DNA of 64,000 nucleotides from Natronobacterium haloterrestre (GCF_900112205.1 NZ_FOKW01000002.1:186001-250000), one strand, 5' to 3'. Positions 17,349 to 28,253 are shown, numbered from the stretch's first letter. Made by a program: numbers and translations. The notes: a model not told the origin generated them from the letters alone.

Positions 17349-19016
17349 CTACGCTCGCCGTTCGGCCCCGTCCCCGCCCTCGGCGACACGTTCGTACACC
17401 GGTTCCCGGTCGACCGTGTCGACGTCGGTCAGCCGCGAGACGGCCTCGCTCACCTTCTGGAGGCTCGCGGTCTGTTCCTGGCTCGCGGCCGCGACCGACT
17501 CCGCCGCGTCGGCGACCTGTTCGGCGGTCCGCGAGAGGGCGTCGACCGACTCGGCGGTCGCCTCGACGCTGCGGGCCTGCTGGTCGGCCGCCGCGGCGAC
17601 GTCGTCCATCCCCGCGGCGGTCGACCGGGCGGACTCGTGGATCTCCTCGAGCGACGCGGCCGTCTCCCGGATGCAGTCGCCGCCGCGGTCGACGCGTTCG
17701 CTCGTCTCGTCGGCCGTTTCGACGGCGTCCTCGGTCGCCGCTGCGACGCCCTCGAGGGCGGTTTCGATCGCCTCCACGTCGGCCTTGGTCTGCTCGGCGA
17801 AGGAACGCACCTCGTCGGCGATGATCGCCAGCGCGTCGTCGTCGGCCCCGGAGCGGGTCGACTCGATCTTCGCGTTCGACGCGAGGACGGTCGTCCGCTG
17901 TGCGAGCGCGTCGAGCCGTTCGATGGCCTCGTCGATCTCCTCGGTCCGGGATTCGAGATCCGCCGCCGCCGACGCAACCCGATCCGTCGCCGCCTCGATC
18001 GCCTCGAGTTCCGCGAGGGCCTCGTCTGCGGCGTCGGTCCCCTCGGCCGCGAGCCGTTCGGTTCGCTCGCTCTCCTCGCGGGTCTCTGCCGCGACGCTCG
18101 CGACCTCCTGTGCGGCCGCACTGACCTCGTCGATCTCACTTGCGGCCTCCTGGACGTTCGCCGCCTGGCTCTCGGTGTGCTGGCTGATCCCCTCCGCCCG
18201 GCGCGCGACGACCTCGCTCGCCTCGTGGATCTCGTCGAGGGGCTTCTCGACGTCGGCTTCGACGTCGCGGGCGAGCCGTTCGTGGCGCTCGATGGCCTCC
18301 TCGAGGTCCCGCGCGTAGGAGTCGACGTACGTCTCGGTCGCGATCTGCATGTCGAGGTTGATGATCCGCAACAGCGAGAGCACGTCCTGCATCCCGTCGT
18401 CGATCGCCTCGCGGACGGCGTCCTCGAGGGTCTCCTCGATTCCGTCGACCCCGGAATCGTCGTTCCCGAGACCGAGAGAAGCGACGAGTCCTCCCAGCCC
18501 GCCCTCCGTCTCCTCCTCGCGGTCGGCGAGCCACTCCTCGATCGCGTCGACGACCTGCTGCTGGACGCGGTCGTTCACCCGGCGCATGATGAGGTCGTAG
18601 TAGACGCCGTACTGTCCCACGTACTGTTTCAGGGGCATGTCCAGCAGTTCGTGGAGCTTGCCGATCCGCGCCCGGTTCCGGAAGTACGACAGGTCGTAGT
18701 CGCCGGTCGCGAGCGAGACGAGGTAGGCCCGCTGGGTTTGCTTGAGCTGTTCGACACCCTTCGGCGAGCGCTCGATCACCTCCCGGGCCTGTTCGTACTC
18801 GAGCAGGTTCTCGTAGAACTCGTCGGCGATCTCGTTTTGGCTCTCGCGCAGCATCGGCTCGAGGTCGGCCAGCCGCCGTTCGTCGGCCTCGTCGAATCCG
18901 ATGAAGTCCTTCCGCCAGGCGACGTCTTTGGCGTCGAGTCCGATCCCGTCGACGAGCCGTTCGACCTCGAGGAACTCGTTCAGCCCACCCTGGCCGAACG
19001 TTTGCTCCGGATTCAT
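17349..19016 (-). CDS. hemAT: Globin-coupled methyl-accepting transducer (HemAT)
   Basis: A 555-residue soluble sensor with no membrane helix. Residues 30-190 form a globin sensor domain. The proximal haem ligand is probably His122 in IGKLHELLDMPLKQYVGQYGVYY-type sequence (20-residue core KLHELLDMPLKQYVGQY), which matches HemAT of Halobacterium. Residues 230-540 are a coiled-coil methyl-accepting signalling domain with EVRSFAEQTKADVEAIE, the CheA/CheW-contact hairpin. It senses oxygen and signals to CheA for aerotaxis. TTTAAATTTTGG (19038-19049) lies about 25 bases before the ATG, a good leaderless promoter. No che genes occur in the window. Confidence 0.94.
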   Translation of the reverse strand: MNPEQTFGQGGLNEFLEVERLVDGIGLDAKDVAWRKDFIGFDEADERRLADLEPMLRESQNEIADEFYENLLEYEQAREVIERSPKGVEQLKQTQRAYLVSLATGDYDLSYFRNRARIGKLHELLDMPLKQYVGQYGVYYDLIMRRVNDRVQQQVVDAIEEWLADREEETEGGLGGLVASLGLGNDDSGVDGIEETLEDAVREAIDDGMQDVLSLLRIINLDMQIATETYVDSYARDLEEAIERHERLARDVEADVEKPLDEIHEASEVVARRAEGISQHTESQAANVQEAASEIDEVSAAAQEVASVAAETREESERTERLAAEGTDAADEALAELEAIEAATDRVASAAADLESRTEEIDEAIERLDALAQRTTVLASNAKIESTRSGADDDALAIIADEVRSFAEQTKADVEAIETALEGVAAATEDAVETADETSERVDRGGDCIRETAASLEEIHESARSTAAGMDDVAAAADQQARSVEATAESVDALSRTAEQVADAAESVAAASQEQTASLQKVSEAVSRLTDVDTVDREPVYERVAEGGDGAERRA

Positions 19017-19158
19017 GGCAGAACGTGTTCGGTCCGGGATTTAAATTTTGGTCGGTGATTCCAACAACGTGATAGTTCGGCCGACGGTGACCGGAGCGGG
19101 CTAGCACCCCGTCTTACGACGTGAACACCCTTATGGGCGTACGTACCCGAGTGAGCGT

Positions 19159-21039
19159 ATGAACGTCGTGCCGGACACGAGCGTGGTCATCGACGGCCGC
19201 GTCTCGTCGACGATCGAAGACGGGCAGTTCGAGGGAGCGACGATCTCGGTTCCCGAAGCCGTCGTCGCGGAACTCGAGGCGCAGGCCAACGACGGCATCG
19301 AGACCGGCTGGGACGGCCTCGAGGAGCTCCAGCGGCTCGCCGAACTGGCCGACGAGGGCGAGATCGAACTCGAGTACGTCGGCGAGCGGCCAAGCGCCAT
19401 CGAGCGCGGTCACGCCTCCGAGGGCGAGATCGACGCGATCATCCGCGATCTGGCGGAGGACCTGGACGCGACCTTCCTCACCAGCGACGTCGTCCAGGCG
19501 GAGGTCGCCGAGGCGAAGGGACTCGACGTCGAACATATCTCCCCCGAGACCCGCGAGGTCGAGGTCGGCACGCTCACCGTCGAGACCTACTTCGACGACT
19601 CGACGATGAGCGTCCACCTCAAGACCGGGATGGTCCCGATGGCCAAGCGGGGCGAACTCGGCGACATGCACTACCAGAAGATCGCCGAGGATCCCCTCGA
19701 CGAGGGGACGATGGACGAGTACGCCCGGGAGGTCGTCGACGCCGCCAAGGAGTCGCCGGACGGCTTCCTCGAGCTCTCGGAGCCGGGCATGAAGATCGTC
19801 CAGTTCCGTGACTACCGGATCGCGATCGGCCGGCCACCCTTCTCGGACGGTATCGAGATCACCGCGGTCCGCCCGATCGCCCAGACCGACATCGAGGACT
19901 ACGAGAACGCCGAGGAGCTGAAAGAACGGCTGCTCGAGCGCCAGCGCGGCGTTCTCATCTCGGGGGCGCCCGGGGCCGGGAAGTCGACTTTCGCGCAGGC
20001 GGTCGCCCGGTTCATCTCGGACCACGACTACGCGGTCAAGACGATGGAGAAGCCCCGGGACCTGCAGGTCGGCCCCGATATCACCCAGTACACGGAACTC
20101 GGCGGGCAGATGGCAAAGACCGCCGATGCCCTGCTGATGGTCCGTCCCGACTACACCATCTACGACGAGGTCCGCAAGACCAATGACTTCGAGGTCTTCG
20201 CCGACATGCGCCTGGCCGGCGTCGGGATGATCGGTGTCGTCCACGCGACCCGACCGATCGACGCCCTCCAGCGACTCGTCGGCCGCGTCGAACTCGGGAT
20301 GATCCCCCAGGTGGTCGACACCGTCGTCTACATCGAGGCTGGCGAGGTCGAGACCGTCTACGACGTGCGGACGGAGGTCAAGGTCCCCGCGGGCCTCACC
20401 GAGGAGGACCTCGCCCGCCCGGTCATCCAGGTCACCAACTTCGAGACGGGCGAACCCGAGTACGAGATCTACACGTTCAACCGCCAGGTCGTCACCGTCC
20501 CGCTCAAAGACGAGGAGGGCGGGCCCGGCAGCGAGTCCGGCGTCGACCGCATCGCCAAACAGGAGATCGAACGCGAGATCCGCTCGATCGCGCGGGGTTA
20601 CGTCGACGTCGAACTCCGAAGCCAGGACAAGGCGGTCGTCTACGTCGAGGAGGACGACATCTCGAGCGTCATCGGCAAGGGCGGCGGCCGCATCACGGAC
20701 GTCGAGAACCGCCTGGGGATCGACATCGACGTACGGACTCACGACGAGAACCCGAACTACGGCGCTGGTTCCGGCGGCGCCGGCGCGAGCGGTGACGGCG
20801 GCACCGGCGGTCAGGCCGGACAGATGGTCACGCCCGAAGTGACCTCCAGACACATCGTGATCCCCGTCGACGGCAACCACGGCGAGACCGTCGAAGTCCA
20901 GGCCGGAGGCGACTACCTCTTCACCGCGACGGTGAGCCGCGGCGGCGAGATCCAGGTGTCACGCGGGAGCGCGATCGCCGAGGAACTCGAGGGGGCGATC
21001 GATCGGAAGGATCCGATTACGGTCGTGCCGTCCTCGTAG
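19159..21039 (+). CDS. PIN-domain / PilT-like ATPase / KH-domain protein (PINc-VapC ATPase family)
   Basis: A 626-residue three-part protein. Residues 1-140 are a PIN-like domain ([28 protein letters not shown]). A VirB11/PilT-type ATPase follows, with Walker [16 protein letters not shown] near residue 275, Walker B-like [15 protein letters not shown] and [16 protein letters not shown] domain is at about 505-545 ([19 protein letters not shown]). This fusion is common in archaea; it is presumed to act on RNA, but I know of no settled substrate. GGCGTACGTACCCGAG before the start and TTATGGGCG (19130-19138) are AT-poor, so the promoter is unclear. The C-terminal linker is Gly-rich, followed by a short beta domain. 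Confidence 0.9.
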   Translation: MNVVPDTSVVIDGRVSSTIEDGQFEGATISVPEAVVAELEAQANDGIETGWDGLEELQRLAELADEGEIELEYVGERPSAIERGHASEGEIDAIIRDLAEDLDATFLTSDVVQAEVAEAKGLDVEHISPETREVEVGTLTVETYFDDSTMSVHLKTGMVPMAKRGELGDMHYQKIAEDPLDEGTMDEYAREVVDAAKESPDGFLELSEPGMKIVQFRDYRIAIGRPPFSDGIEITAVRPIAQTDIEDYENAEELKERLLERQRGVLISGAPGAGKSTFAQAVARFISDHDYAVKTMEKPRDLQVGPDITQYTELGGQMAKTADALLMVRPDYTIYDEVRKTNDFEVFADMRLAGVGMIGVVHATRPIDALQRLVGRVELGMIPQVVDTVVYIEAGEVETVYDVRTEVKVPAGLTEEDLARPVIQVTNFETGEPEYEIYTFNRQVVTVPLKDEEGGPGSESGVDRIAKQEIEREIRSIARGYVDVELRSQDKAVVYVEEDDISSVIGKGGGRITDVENRLGIDIDVRTHDENPNYGAGSGGAGASGDGGTGGQAGQMVTPEVTSRHIVIPVDGNHGETVEVQAGGDYLFTATVSRGGEIQVSRGSAIAEELEGAIDRKDPITVVPSS

Positions 21040-21063
21040 ACGGCTTTTAGCGTAGCTTTTTCG
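21040..21063 (+). terminator. T-rich terminator after the PIN/KH ATPase
   Basis: Two T-runs (21045-21048 and 21057-21061) follow the stop codon within 25 bases, the pattern of intrinsic archaeal termination. There is no strong hairpin. Confidence 0.5.
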
Positions 21064-21275
21064 AGGAGAGAGGCGAGCACCGCGAGCGGCTCCGACGAGA
21101 AAGAGGTACGTGTGCGAGATCCTGGTGTCGCGCGGGAGCGTGATCGCCGGCGCTGTCCGTCGATTACGTTCGGTCGCCGAAAAAATGAATCGCGGGTCGG
21201 TTTCGCGGTCTCGCGGTCTCGCGGTCCCGCGAGGGCCGGCGCGGAACCGGCCGTCGGGTCGGCGTTGCCGGCTCG

Positions 21276-22001
21276 TTAGCTCGGTGCGGCCGTCGGCGTG
21301 ACGGCGCTCTCGAGGACCGAGCGGCTGCGGAGCAAGACCACACCGAATCCGACCTTCGCCGAGAGGTCGAGCACCATGAACGCGGCCGTCTCCCAGTACA
21401 GCGGGAGGATGCCGAACGTTCCTTCGGTGCCGAGGATCCAGACGACCGGGTACAGGAGCCACAGCACGATGACCAGGTTACGAAGGGTGCCGAACAGCGA
21501 CGCGACCTCGGCGGACTTGCTTCGGGCCTTCTCGGAGAGGGTCCCCACGAGGACGTACAGGAGGACCAGCAGGGCGCCGGTGCTGATGCCCCACCACGCG
21601 ATGCGGGTCGCGGGAGTCGACGCGAACGTCGCGATCGCGCCGGTGCCGATCATGAACACGTCGAGTCCGATCAGCGTCGCGATCGTGTTGCGGTTCGCTC
21701 CGGCGAGCAGCGACAGGTCGAGCAACAGGAGCGGCGTCGTGAACAGCCAGTCGGTGTATCGCGCCCAGTAGATCGTGAGCGCCTCGTCGCCGACCATGAC
21801 TTCGGTGACGCCGAAGCCCGTCGCCATCGCGAAGTAATTCACCGCCGCGATGGCCGTAATGAATATCGTGATGATGTAAAACTCCTGCATCTTCGCGTCG
21901 CGAACGCCGCGTCCGCGGCCGACGAAGTACAGGGTGCCGAGTGTCATTCCTATCGTCCCGATCCACAGCCACAGGGATTCCGGACCGACTGCTGTGGTCA
22001 T
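21276..22001 (-). CDS. bop: Bacteriorhodopsin-type proton pump (deltarhodopsin-like)
   Basis: A 241-residue seven-helix retinal protein. All pump residues are in place: Arg81, Asp84 (proton acceptor), Thr88, Asp95 (proton donor) in [19 protein letters not shown], and the retinal lysine Lys216 in [14 protein letters not shown]. Release-group glutamates are Glu193 and Glu204; the FG loop between them ([12 protein letters not shown]) is one residue longer than in Halobacterium bacteriorhodopsin. Acceptor and donor identity exclude a halorhodopsin or sensory rhodopsin. The sequence strongly resembles deltarhodopsin as I remember it. It pumps protons outward in the light. No brp/blh or bat gene lies in the window. 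Confidence 0.97.
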   Translation of the reverse strand: MTTAVGPESLWLWIGTIGMTLGTLYFVGRGRGVRDAKMQEFYIITIFITAIAAVNYFAMATGFGVTEVMVGDEALTIYWARYTDWLFTTPLLLLDLSLLAGANRNTIATLIGLDVFMIGTGAIATFASTPATRIAWWGISTGALLVLLYVLVGTLSEKARSKSAEVASLFGTLRNLVIVLWLLYPVVWILGTEGTFGILPLYWETAAFMVLDLSAKVGFGVVLLRSRSVLESAVTPTAAPS

Positions 22002-22031
22002 ATATAAATGTTCGATCGATTGTTATATACT
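22002..22031 (-). promoter_or_regulatory. bop promoter (TATA box at 22023-22030)
   Basis: Reading the minus strand, GTATATAAC ends 22 bases before the bop ATG, and AT-rich TTTATATA abuts the start codon. This spacing predicts a transcript starting at or within a few bases of the ATG (leaderless), as for the Halobacterium bop gene. Confidence 0.65.
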
Positions 22032-22172
22032 GGTTATGCCTAACGAGATACCCCCCCTCCAACCTACGAGCGACTGAACGTCCGGATAGTTGACCATGGG
22101 TACAAAACCGTAGCGTATATCCAGCGTCCTCGTCTCCCAATACATAGCCCGACGCGATTCCTTTCAGAACAG

Positions 22173-22775
22173 ATGACCCCAACCGATCCGAACGATCCGA
22201 TCGCGGACGCACTGCTCGGCGAATCGACGTACGAACGGCTCCGAGTGGAGCGATACGCGCTGATCAAACGCCGGATTCCGGAAAAACTCGTCTACCAGAG
22301 CGCCCTCCTGTTTGCGCTCGCGCTCGTCGTTCCGATCGTCGCTACCTATCCGTCCTCGGTCCAGGCCGGCTTCCCGGGCGGCGATCCCCTGTGGTCGTCG
22401 CCGCTTGTCCTCTGGGTCGGCGTCTACGCCGGCGGCATCGAGTTGGCAACGGCAACGTGTCTCGTTGCGGTGGCTCTCGTTCGTCGCCGATGGGAACCCC
22501 GGCTCTCGGAGTCGCAGGTGCACGCGTTACTGAACGTCGAGGACGTCGCGTCGATGTTCGGACTGGCGACCGGCGGCTTCGCGATCCTGATCACGGTCGG
22601 GTTCTTCCTGCTCGGCCACGCCGGTCCCGAGACGTTCTCCTCAGTCGTCGAAGCCGCCCCGCGCAACCCCTACGGAGCGACCGGTCTCTCCGTCCCCGTG
22701 ATCGCAGTCGGCACCGCGGCGGCGATCAGTTCCTCCGTCGTGTACTCGATCGGCCGGTACCTCTCACACGACTGA
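22173..22775 (+). CDS. Four-helix membrane protein divergent from bop, unknown function
   Basis: A 200-residue protein. A charged N-terminal cytoplasmic segment (ESTYERLRVERYALIKRRIPEK) is followed by four predicted membrane helices, roughly at residues 42-60, 77-101, 127-150 and 172-196. I recognise no family. It is transcribed away from bop with 171 bases between the two starts, so regulatory sequences may be shared. It is not Brp/Blh: it is too short and lacks the His-rich helices of that carotenoid dioxygenase family. A role linked to the rhodopsin is possible but rests only on position. Confidence 0.7.
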   Translation: MTPTDPNDPIADALLGESTYERLRVERYALIKRRIPEKLVYQSALLFALALVVPIVATYPSSVQAGFPGGDPLWSSPLVLWVGVYAGGIELATATCLVAVALVRRRWEPRLSESQVHALLNVEDVASMFGLATGGFAILITVGFFLLGHAGPETFSSVVEAAPRNPYGATGLSVPVIAVGTAAAISSSVVYSIGRYLSHD

Positions 22776-22799
22776 ACTCGGCCGAGCCACCGACTCGAG

Positions 22800-23474
22800 T
22801 CAGGCCTCGTCGCGTCGCTTCTGGAACCGACGAGCGACCAGCACGAACGGACCCGCCAGTACCAGAAACAGCTGCCAGCCGCTCTCGGCGACCGGAAACA
22901 GCCGTTCGACCGGTTCGTCGGGTTCCTCGACCGTGTCCGAGGGTTCGACCGGGTTGGCGACGTGCGTGTCCGCGGTCGTCCCCGTCGCCCCCACGTCCGT
23001 CACCTCGCCGCCGTCGGCGCCGACGTCGACGTCGACGAACGTCTGGACGATCCCATCGGTCGTCGAGAGGGCGAGTTCCCCTTCGAGGCGGAGGAACCGA
23101 TCGTAGACAGGATAGAAGGCGTTGATCCCCTCGAGATGGGCGTAATCCAGCAGCGCGTGGGCGAAGACGTGGACGAACAGGGCGACCCACGCCACAGTAA
23201 CGCCTCGCTGCCCCCATCGGCCGCGGAGCCACGACCGCTCGGAGTCGCGGTAGCGGGTGTCCCAGTACAGCCACAGGCCGGCCAGCAACGGGAGAGTCAG
23301 GTTGTGTAACAGGGCACGGTGGGCACCGTCTAACCACAGCCCGGCAGCAGAGTCGATCTCGGGGAAAGCGACCAGAGCGAGGAGGACGGCGACGACCCGT
23401 CGATCGAGCACGCCTCGCCACAGCCCCGCTGCGAGCAGGAGTGCGAAGCCGGCGTGGACGGTCGTCGACGGCAT
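22800..23474 (-). CDS. YdjM/DUF457-like membrane-bound putative metal-dependent hydrolase (intact copy)
   Basis: A 224-residue membrane protein starting at ATG 23474. Putative metal ligands of the LexA-regulated YdjM group appear: TTVHAGFALL (His7), VAFPEIDSAAG (Asp), HRALLHN (two His) and AHALLDYAH (two His and Asp). Four or five membrane helices are predicted, with an acidic linker (about 140-190) and a last helix before a basic tail. Members may cleave a phosphoester or act in phospholipid turnover, but no activity is established. The ATG overlaps the stop of the upstream paralogue by one base (TGATG), so the two are translationally coupled. Confidence 0.75.
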   Translation of the reverse strand: MPSTTVHAGFALLLAAGLWRGVLDRRVVAVLLALVAFPEIDSAAGLWLDGAHRALLHNLTLPLLAGLWLYWDTRYRDSERSWLRGRWGQRGVTVAWVALFVHVFAHALLDYAHLEGINAFYPVYDRFLRLEGELALSTTDGIVQTFVDVDVGADGGEVTDVGATGTTADTHVANPVEPSDTVEEPDEPVERLFPVAESGWQLFLVLAGPFVLVARRFQKRRDEA

Positions 23475-24133
23475 CACCGCTCACCCGCCGTTCCCGAGAG
23501 GTGGAATCGAACAGCGACGGCAGCCACCGCAGCCCCGACGACGGTCAGTTGCCAGCCCGACTCGACGATCGTGAGTCGCCGTTCGATGCCCGTCTCGAGT
23601 CCGGGTCCGGGCGTCGGGTTCACCCAGGTCTCGACGTGGTGGTTGGCGGTCGTGCCGGGCGAAGACAGCCACAGCAGACCCTCGCCGCGTTCGACGAACG
23701 TCAGGATCACGCCCTCGTGGGTCGACAGGAGGAGTCGGCCGACGACCGCGTAGAACCGGTCGTGGACCGGATAGAGCAGGTTCACGCCGCCGGGCCCGAA
23801 CAGATCGAGACCGATTCCGGCGACTGCGTAGGCAGCGAGCGCGACCCAGGCGACGCGGACGCCGTCCCAGCCCCACCGTCGGCGGAGCCACGATCGGTCG
23901 GGATCACGGTAGCGGGTATCCCAGTAGAGGGCGACGAACACCGCGCCCGGGAGCAACAGCGTGTGGAAAGCGGCGTTGGTCGCGCCCGGAACCGCGAGGC
24001 CCAGAACCGCGTCGAGGTCGGGAACCGCCGCGGCGACGGCGACGACGAGGACGGACCGGCGATCGAACGCCGAACCCAGCAACGCGAGCGCGAACAACGC
24101 GCCGACGGCGACGTTGACCGTCGTCGGTGCCAT
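23474..24133 (-). CDS. YdjM/DUF457-like membrane protein (paralogue lacking metal ligands)
   Basis: A 219-residue paralogue of the downstream gene. Both share ALYWDTRYRDPDRSWLRRRWG-type sequence (LYWDTRYRD, RSWLR, RWG), LYPVHDRFY, a hydrophobic C-terminal helix and ESGWQL. Yet the histidines of the intact copy are replaced: TTVHAG becomes TTVNVAV, HRALLHN becomes TNAAFHT, and AHALLDYAH becomes AGIGLDLFG. Asp in AVPDLDAV is kept. It is therefore likely a non-catalytic partner or a protein with another function, not an active hydrolase. Start ATG at 24133. The pair forms a two-gene operon. Confidence 0.72.
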   Translation of the reverse strand: MAPTTVNVAVGALFALALLGSAFDRRSVLVVAVAAAVPDLDAVLGLAVPGATNAAFHTLLLPGAVFVALYWDTRYRDPDRSWLRRRWGWDGVRVAWVALAAYAVAGIGLDLFGPGGVNLLYPVHDRFYAVVGRLLLSTHEGVILTFVERGEGLLWLSSPGTTANHHVETWVNPTPGPGLETGIERRLTIVESGWQLTVVGAAVAAVAVRFHLSGTAGER

Positions 24134-24198
24134 GGTAGCAACTCCGACTCGAGGCCGGTAAACGTATCGGCGGTGTTATAGAAAGTACGAGGCGAAAA

Positions 24199-24218
24199 CC
24201 CACGGCTTTAGCCGTGGG
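24199..24218. repeat. Left-end subterminal hairpin of the TnpB element
   Basis: CCCACGGC-TTTA-GCCGTGGG is a perfect 8-bp stem with a TTTA loop, the kind of imperfect palindrome that TnpA recognises in IS200/IS605 elements. Its loop matches that of the right-end hairpin. Confidence 0.8.
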
Positions 24219-24305
24219 ATGAAGCCGACAACTGGGAATCAACCACGCTCCAGTAACAGGCCGACTCCCCCAACGTTTAAGAAACATCTGCCCTACATAT
24301 AAGAT

Positions 24306-25557
<1,252 letters not shown>

Positions 25558-25645
25558 TAGCTCAAGTTTCCGGTGGCGGTCCGCCGGGATCGCCCTCCGG
25601 TCGGCGGGAGACGCGGGCAGACCCGCAACGGAAAACGAAGACCGC

Positions 25646-26059
25646 CTAGCCGTCGGTGTCCATCGTGTACAGATCCGGATTGCGCCACCAGAACAGGCCC
25701 CACGAGAGCAGGAATCCGGCCGCCATCGCGACCAGTTCCTGCAGCAGTCGCCAGGTTCCCAGATCGATGATCGCGACCAGTGCGATCGACGACCCCACGG
25801 CCGCACCGACGAGGACGAACGCGACGTCGCCGACGATGCGTTCGCGCGGGTTCTCCCAGTAGTGCTGTCGGTCCTCGTCGTACCAGACCCCGACGTAGAT
25901 CAGCACGGGCGACATCGCCGTGATGATGGTAATGACCTGGTACCGTTCCGGAAGGATCCCCTGGGAGATCAACACCGCGTTGACCAGTTGCGCGACGAGC
26001 GACGCGGCGAACAGTCCCACCAGCAGCCATCCCCACCGCGGTAACCGTTCCTTGTCCAT
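25646..26059 (-). CDS. Four-helix membrane protein, unknown function
   Basis: A 137-residue protein with predicted membrane helices at about residues 10-30, 42-60, 76-96 and 104-124. The first loop carries LPERYQ and the second YDEDRQHYWENPRERIVGD. I recognise no family. The start ATG at 26059 sits next to AAAATAATCCTG (26079-26090), an AT-rich promoter-like region on the minus strand. The TnpB element lies just downstream of its 3' end and does not interrupt it. Confidence 0.65.
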   Translation of the reverse strand: MDKERLPRWGWLLVGLFAASLVAQLVNAVLISQGILPERYQVITIITAMSPVLIYVGVWYDEDRQHYWENPRERIVGDVAFVLVGAAVGSSIALVAIIDLGTWRLLQELVAMAAGFLLSWGLFWWRNPDLYTMDTDG

Positions 26060-26158
26060 GATCGGGAACGGTTACTGCTGGAAAATAATCCTGCCGTTTG
26101 TCCGTTTCCCGGTTCGTGACCGGCATCGCCGGGACGATTCAGCGTCGGGTCGGGAGGC

Positions 26159-26452
26159 TCACTCCGCGCAGCAGGCGTCTTTCTTCGGCGACTCGTCGAC
26201 GCCGTTGCCGTCCGCAGCGACCGGTTCTTCGAGCCGGTAGAGACTCTGTCGCGCGTCCGCAAAGTAGATGTCCTCATCGACGATGCCGATCTCCTCGAGT
26301 CGCTCGAGCGCGTATCGAACGGTCCGGGCCGAAAGCATCGATTCCTCGACGATCTGTTTCTGCGTCAGGGGCCCGTCGTACTCGAGTACCTTGAAAACGA
26401 GTTTCGCACTTGGAGGTAAGTCCTCGATTTCCTCCCCGTCAGTCTCTGCCAT
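26159..26452 (-). CDS. Winged-helix transcriptional regulator (MarR/HTH_24-like)
   Basis: A 97-residue protein. A winged helix-turn-helix fills residues 12-75: PSAKLVFKVLEYDGPLT, QKQIVEESMLSARTVRYALERLEEIG and the wing DEDIYFADARQSLYRL. The C-terminal tail ends in KKDACCAE, with two adjacent cysteines that could sense a metal or redox state. That idea is inference. Small wHTH proteins of this kind are common haloarchaeal repressors. The promoter region contains AGTATAAAGCTTG (26475-26487). Targets are unknown. Confidence 0.85.
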   Translation of the reverse strand: MAETDGEEIEDLPPSAKLVFKVLEYDGPLTQKQIVEESMLSARTVRYALERLEEIGIVDEDIYFADARQSLYRLEEPVAADGNGVDESPKKDACCAE

Positions 26453-26642
26453 ATTACGTTTCGAAAGGTCCCAGGAGTATAAAGCTTGAGCCTTACCAGC
26501 GTCTTTCGTACAAAATTCCGTGAATCTGGCGGAGTTAAAATGTATTGTGTGGCGTCGAGACGGACGAAATACGCATTTGACTACCTAGTCAGGATCGTCC
26601 GGTGGAGAGACGGCGAGAACAACGGGTCGCGGCCGGACTCCG

Positions 26643-28253
26643 TTATCCTTCGCCGATCATCCGGTCCTCGTCCTCCCACTCACGCTTGCGAAGTTCGTAC
26701 TTCTGGGTCTTTCCGGTGGCCGTCTTGGGTAGCTCCTCGACGAACTCGACGCGGCGGACGACCTTGTAGCTCGCGAGCCGTTCGCGGGTGTAGTCGGTTA
26801 GCTCCTCGGCCGACACCGGCGGGTTCTCCGCATCGCCGTTCGATGGCACGACGAACGCCTTCGGGGTCTCTCCCCACTCCTCGCTCGGCGCGGGGATCAC
26901 CGCCGCGTCGGCCACCGCGTCGTGGTCGAACAGCGCGTCCTCGAGTTCGATGCTCGAGATGTTTTCGCCGCCGGAGATGATGATGTCCTTCTTGCGGTCC
27001 CGGAGCGCGATCATGCCGTTCTCGTCGACCGTCGCGAGGTCGCCCATGTGGTAGTAGCCCTCGACCCGGTCGTTGAACGCCTCCTCGGTCTGTTCGGGCT
27101 TGTTCCAGTAGTGGTCCATCACTTGGTTGCCCCGGACGACGACCTCGCCCAGCGTCTCGTCGTCCTGCGGGACGTCGTTACCGTCCTCGTCGACGACCCG
27201 GACCTCGGTCCCGAGCACGCCTATCCCCTGTCGTTTCTTGATCTCGAAGCGGTTCTCGTCGTCGATGAGCCGCTTGGCGTCGGAGATCGTGATCAGCGGG
27301 CCGGTCTCGGTCGCCCCGTAGAGGTGTTTCAGGTACCAGCCGAACTCGTCCTCGACCGCCCGGATCGTCGCCTCTGGCGGCGCACTTCCGGCGGTCGTCA
27401 CCCGGACCTGGTTCGCGCCGCTCATCTCGGGTTGGTCGTTGTTCTCGTAGTAGTCGATCAACTGGTTGAGCACTGCCGGCGCGGCACAGAGGAAGGAGAC
27501 GTCCTCCTCGCGGATCGCGTCGACGACCTCGTCGGCGTTGACCCCACGCGTACAGACGTGGGTTGCACCCATCCCTGTCACCGCGTAGATGTGGCCCCAG
27601 CCGTTGACGTGGAACATCGGGAGCGTCCACAGGTAGGTGTCGTCGCTCGTGATCTCGTGGTAGATCGACATCAGGTAGGCGTGGATCGTCTCCGTCCGGT
27701 GGGTGCGACAGACGCCTTTCGGATCACCCGTCGTTCCCGAGGTATAGTTGATCGTGATGATTTCGTCTTCGGCCATCTCCGGTTCGTCGTAGTCGGGATC
27801 GGTATCGGAGATCGCGACGTCGAACGACTCCCACTCGCCGTCGACGCGTTCCGTATCGTTGGTGATGAACGTCTCCGTCGGCACCTCGTCGCGGATCTCC
27901 TCGACCTTCTCTGCGTACTCGTAGTCGGCGTAGATGGCGTCGACGCCCGCGTCCGAGAGGATGTACTCGTAGTCGTCGGACGTGAGCCGGTAGTTCAGCG
28001 GCGTAAACACCGCGCCGATGCTCATCGCTCCGTAGGCCGCCTCGAGGTGATAGTGGGTGTTCGGGTCCAGCACGGCGACGCGGTCCCCCTTCTCGATCCC
28101 CCGCTCCTGGAGCGCCGCGGCGAACCGGTCGACGCGGTCTCCGAGTTCGGCGTAGGTAAAGCGGTCGCCGTCGGCCCCGACGACCGCCTCCTCGTCGGCG
28201 TAGTGGTTGCGAGCCTGCTCGAGGAAGTCCGTGACGACGAGTGGTGTCTCCAT
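26643..28253 (-). CDS. AMP-forming acyl-CoA synthetase (fatty acid CoA ligase type)
   Basis: A 536-residue ANL-superfamily enzyme from the ATG at 28253; an alternative ATG at 28277 adds eight residues. The phosphate-binding motif INYTSGTTGDPKGV, the substrate-pocket LYGATETGP, the GYYHMGDLA hinge region and the C-terminal KDIIISGGENIS are intact, and the acyl-adenylate lysine lies in TGKTQKYELR. It activates a carboxylic acid with ATP and CoA. Substrate is probably a short-, medium- or long-chain fatty acid; sequence alone does not fix it. AATATTTCC (28279-28287) is the likely box A. No beta-oxidation genes are adjacent. Confidence 0.9.
   Translation of the reverse strand: METPLVVTDFLEQARNHYADEEAVVGADGDRFTYAELGDRVDRFAAALQERGIEKGDRVAVLDPNTHYHLEAAYGAMSIGAVFTPLNYRLTSDDYEYILSDAGVDAIYADYEYAEKVEEIRDEVPTETFITNDTERVDGEWESFDVAISDTDPDYDEPEMAEDEIITINYTSGTTGDPKGVCRTHRTETIHAYLMSIYHEITSDDTYLWTLPMFHVNGWGHIYAVTGMGATHVCTRGVNADEVVDAIREEDVSFLCAAPAVLNQLIDYYENNDQPEMSGANQVRVTTAGSAPPEATIRAVEDEFGWYLKHLYGATETGPLITISDAKRLIDDENRFEIKKRQGIGVLGTEVRVVDEDGNDVPQDDETLGEVVVRGNQVMDHYWNKPEQTEEAFNDRVEGYYHMGDLATVDENGMIALRDRKKDIIISGGENISSIELEDALFDHDAVADAAVIPAPSEEWGETPKAFVVPSNGDAENPPVSAEELTDYTRERLASYKVVRRVEFVEELPKTATGKTQKYELRKREWEDEDRMIGEG

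Noticed and set aside
19114-20880. Minus-strand frame of 588 codons opposite the PIN/KH ATPase
   Set aside because: Composed of DV/LD-rich shadow sequence. Walker and KH motifs are on the plus strand.
26486-26980. Plus-strand frame between the wHTH regulator and the acyl-CoA ligase
   Set aside because: Only its first 50 codons lie in the intergenic gap; the remainder is antisense to the ligase and arginine-rich.
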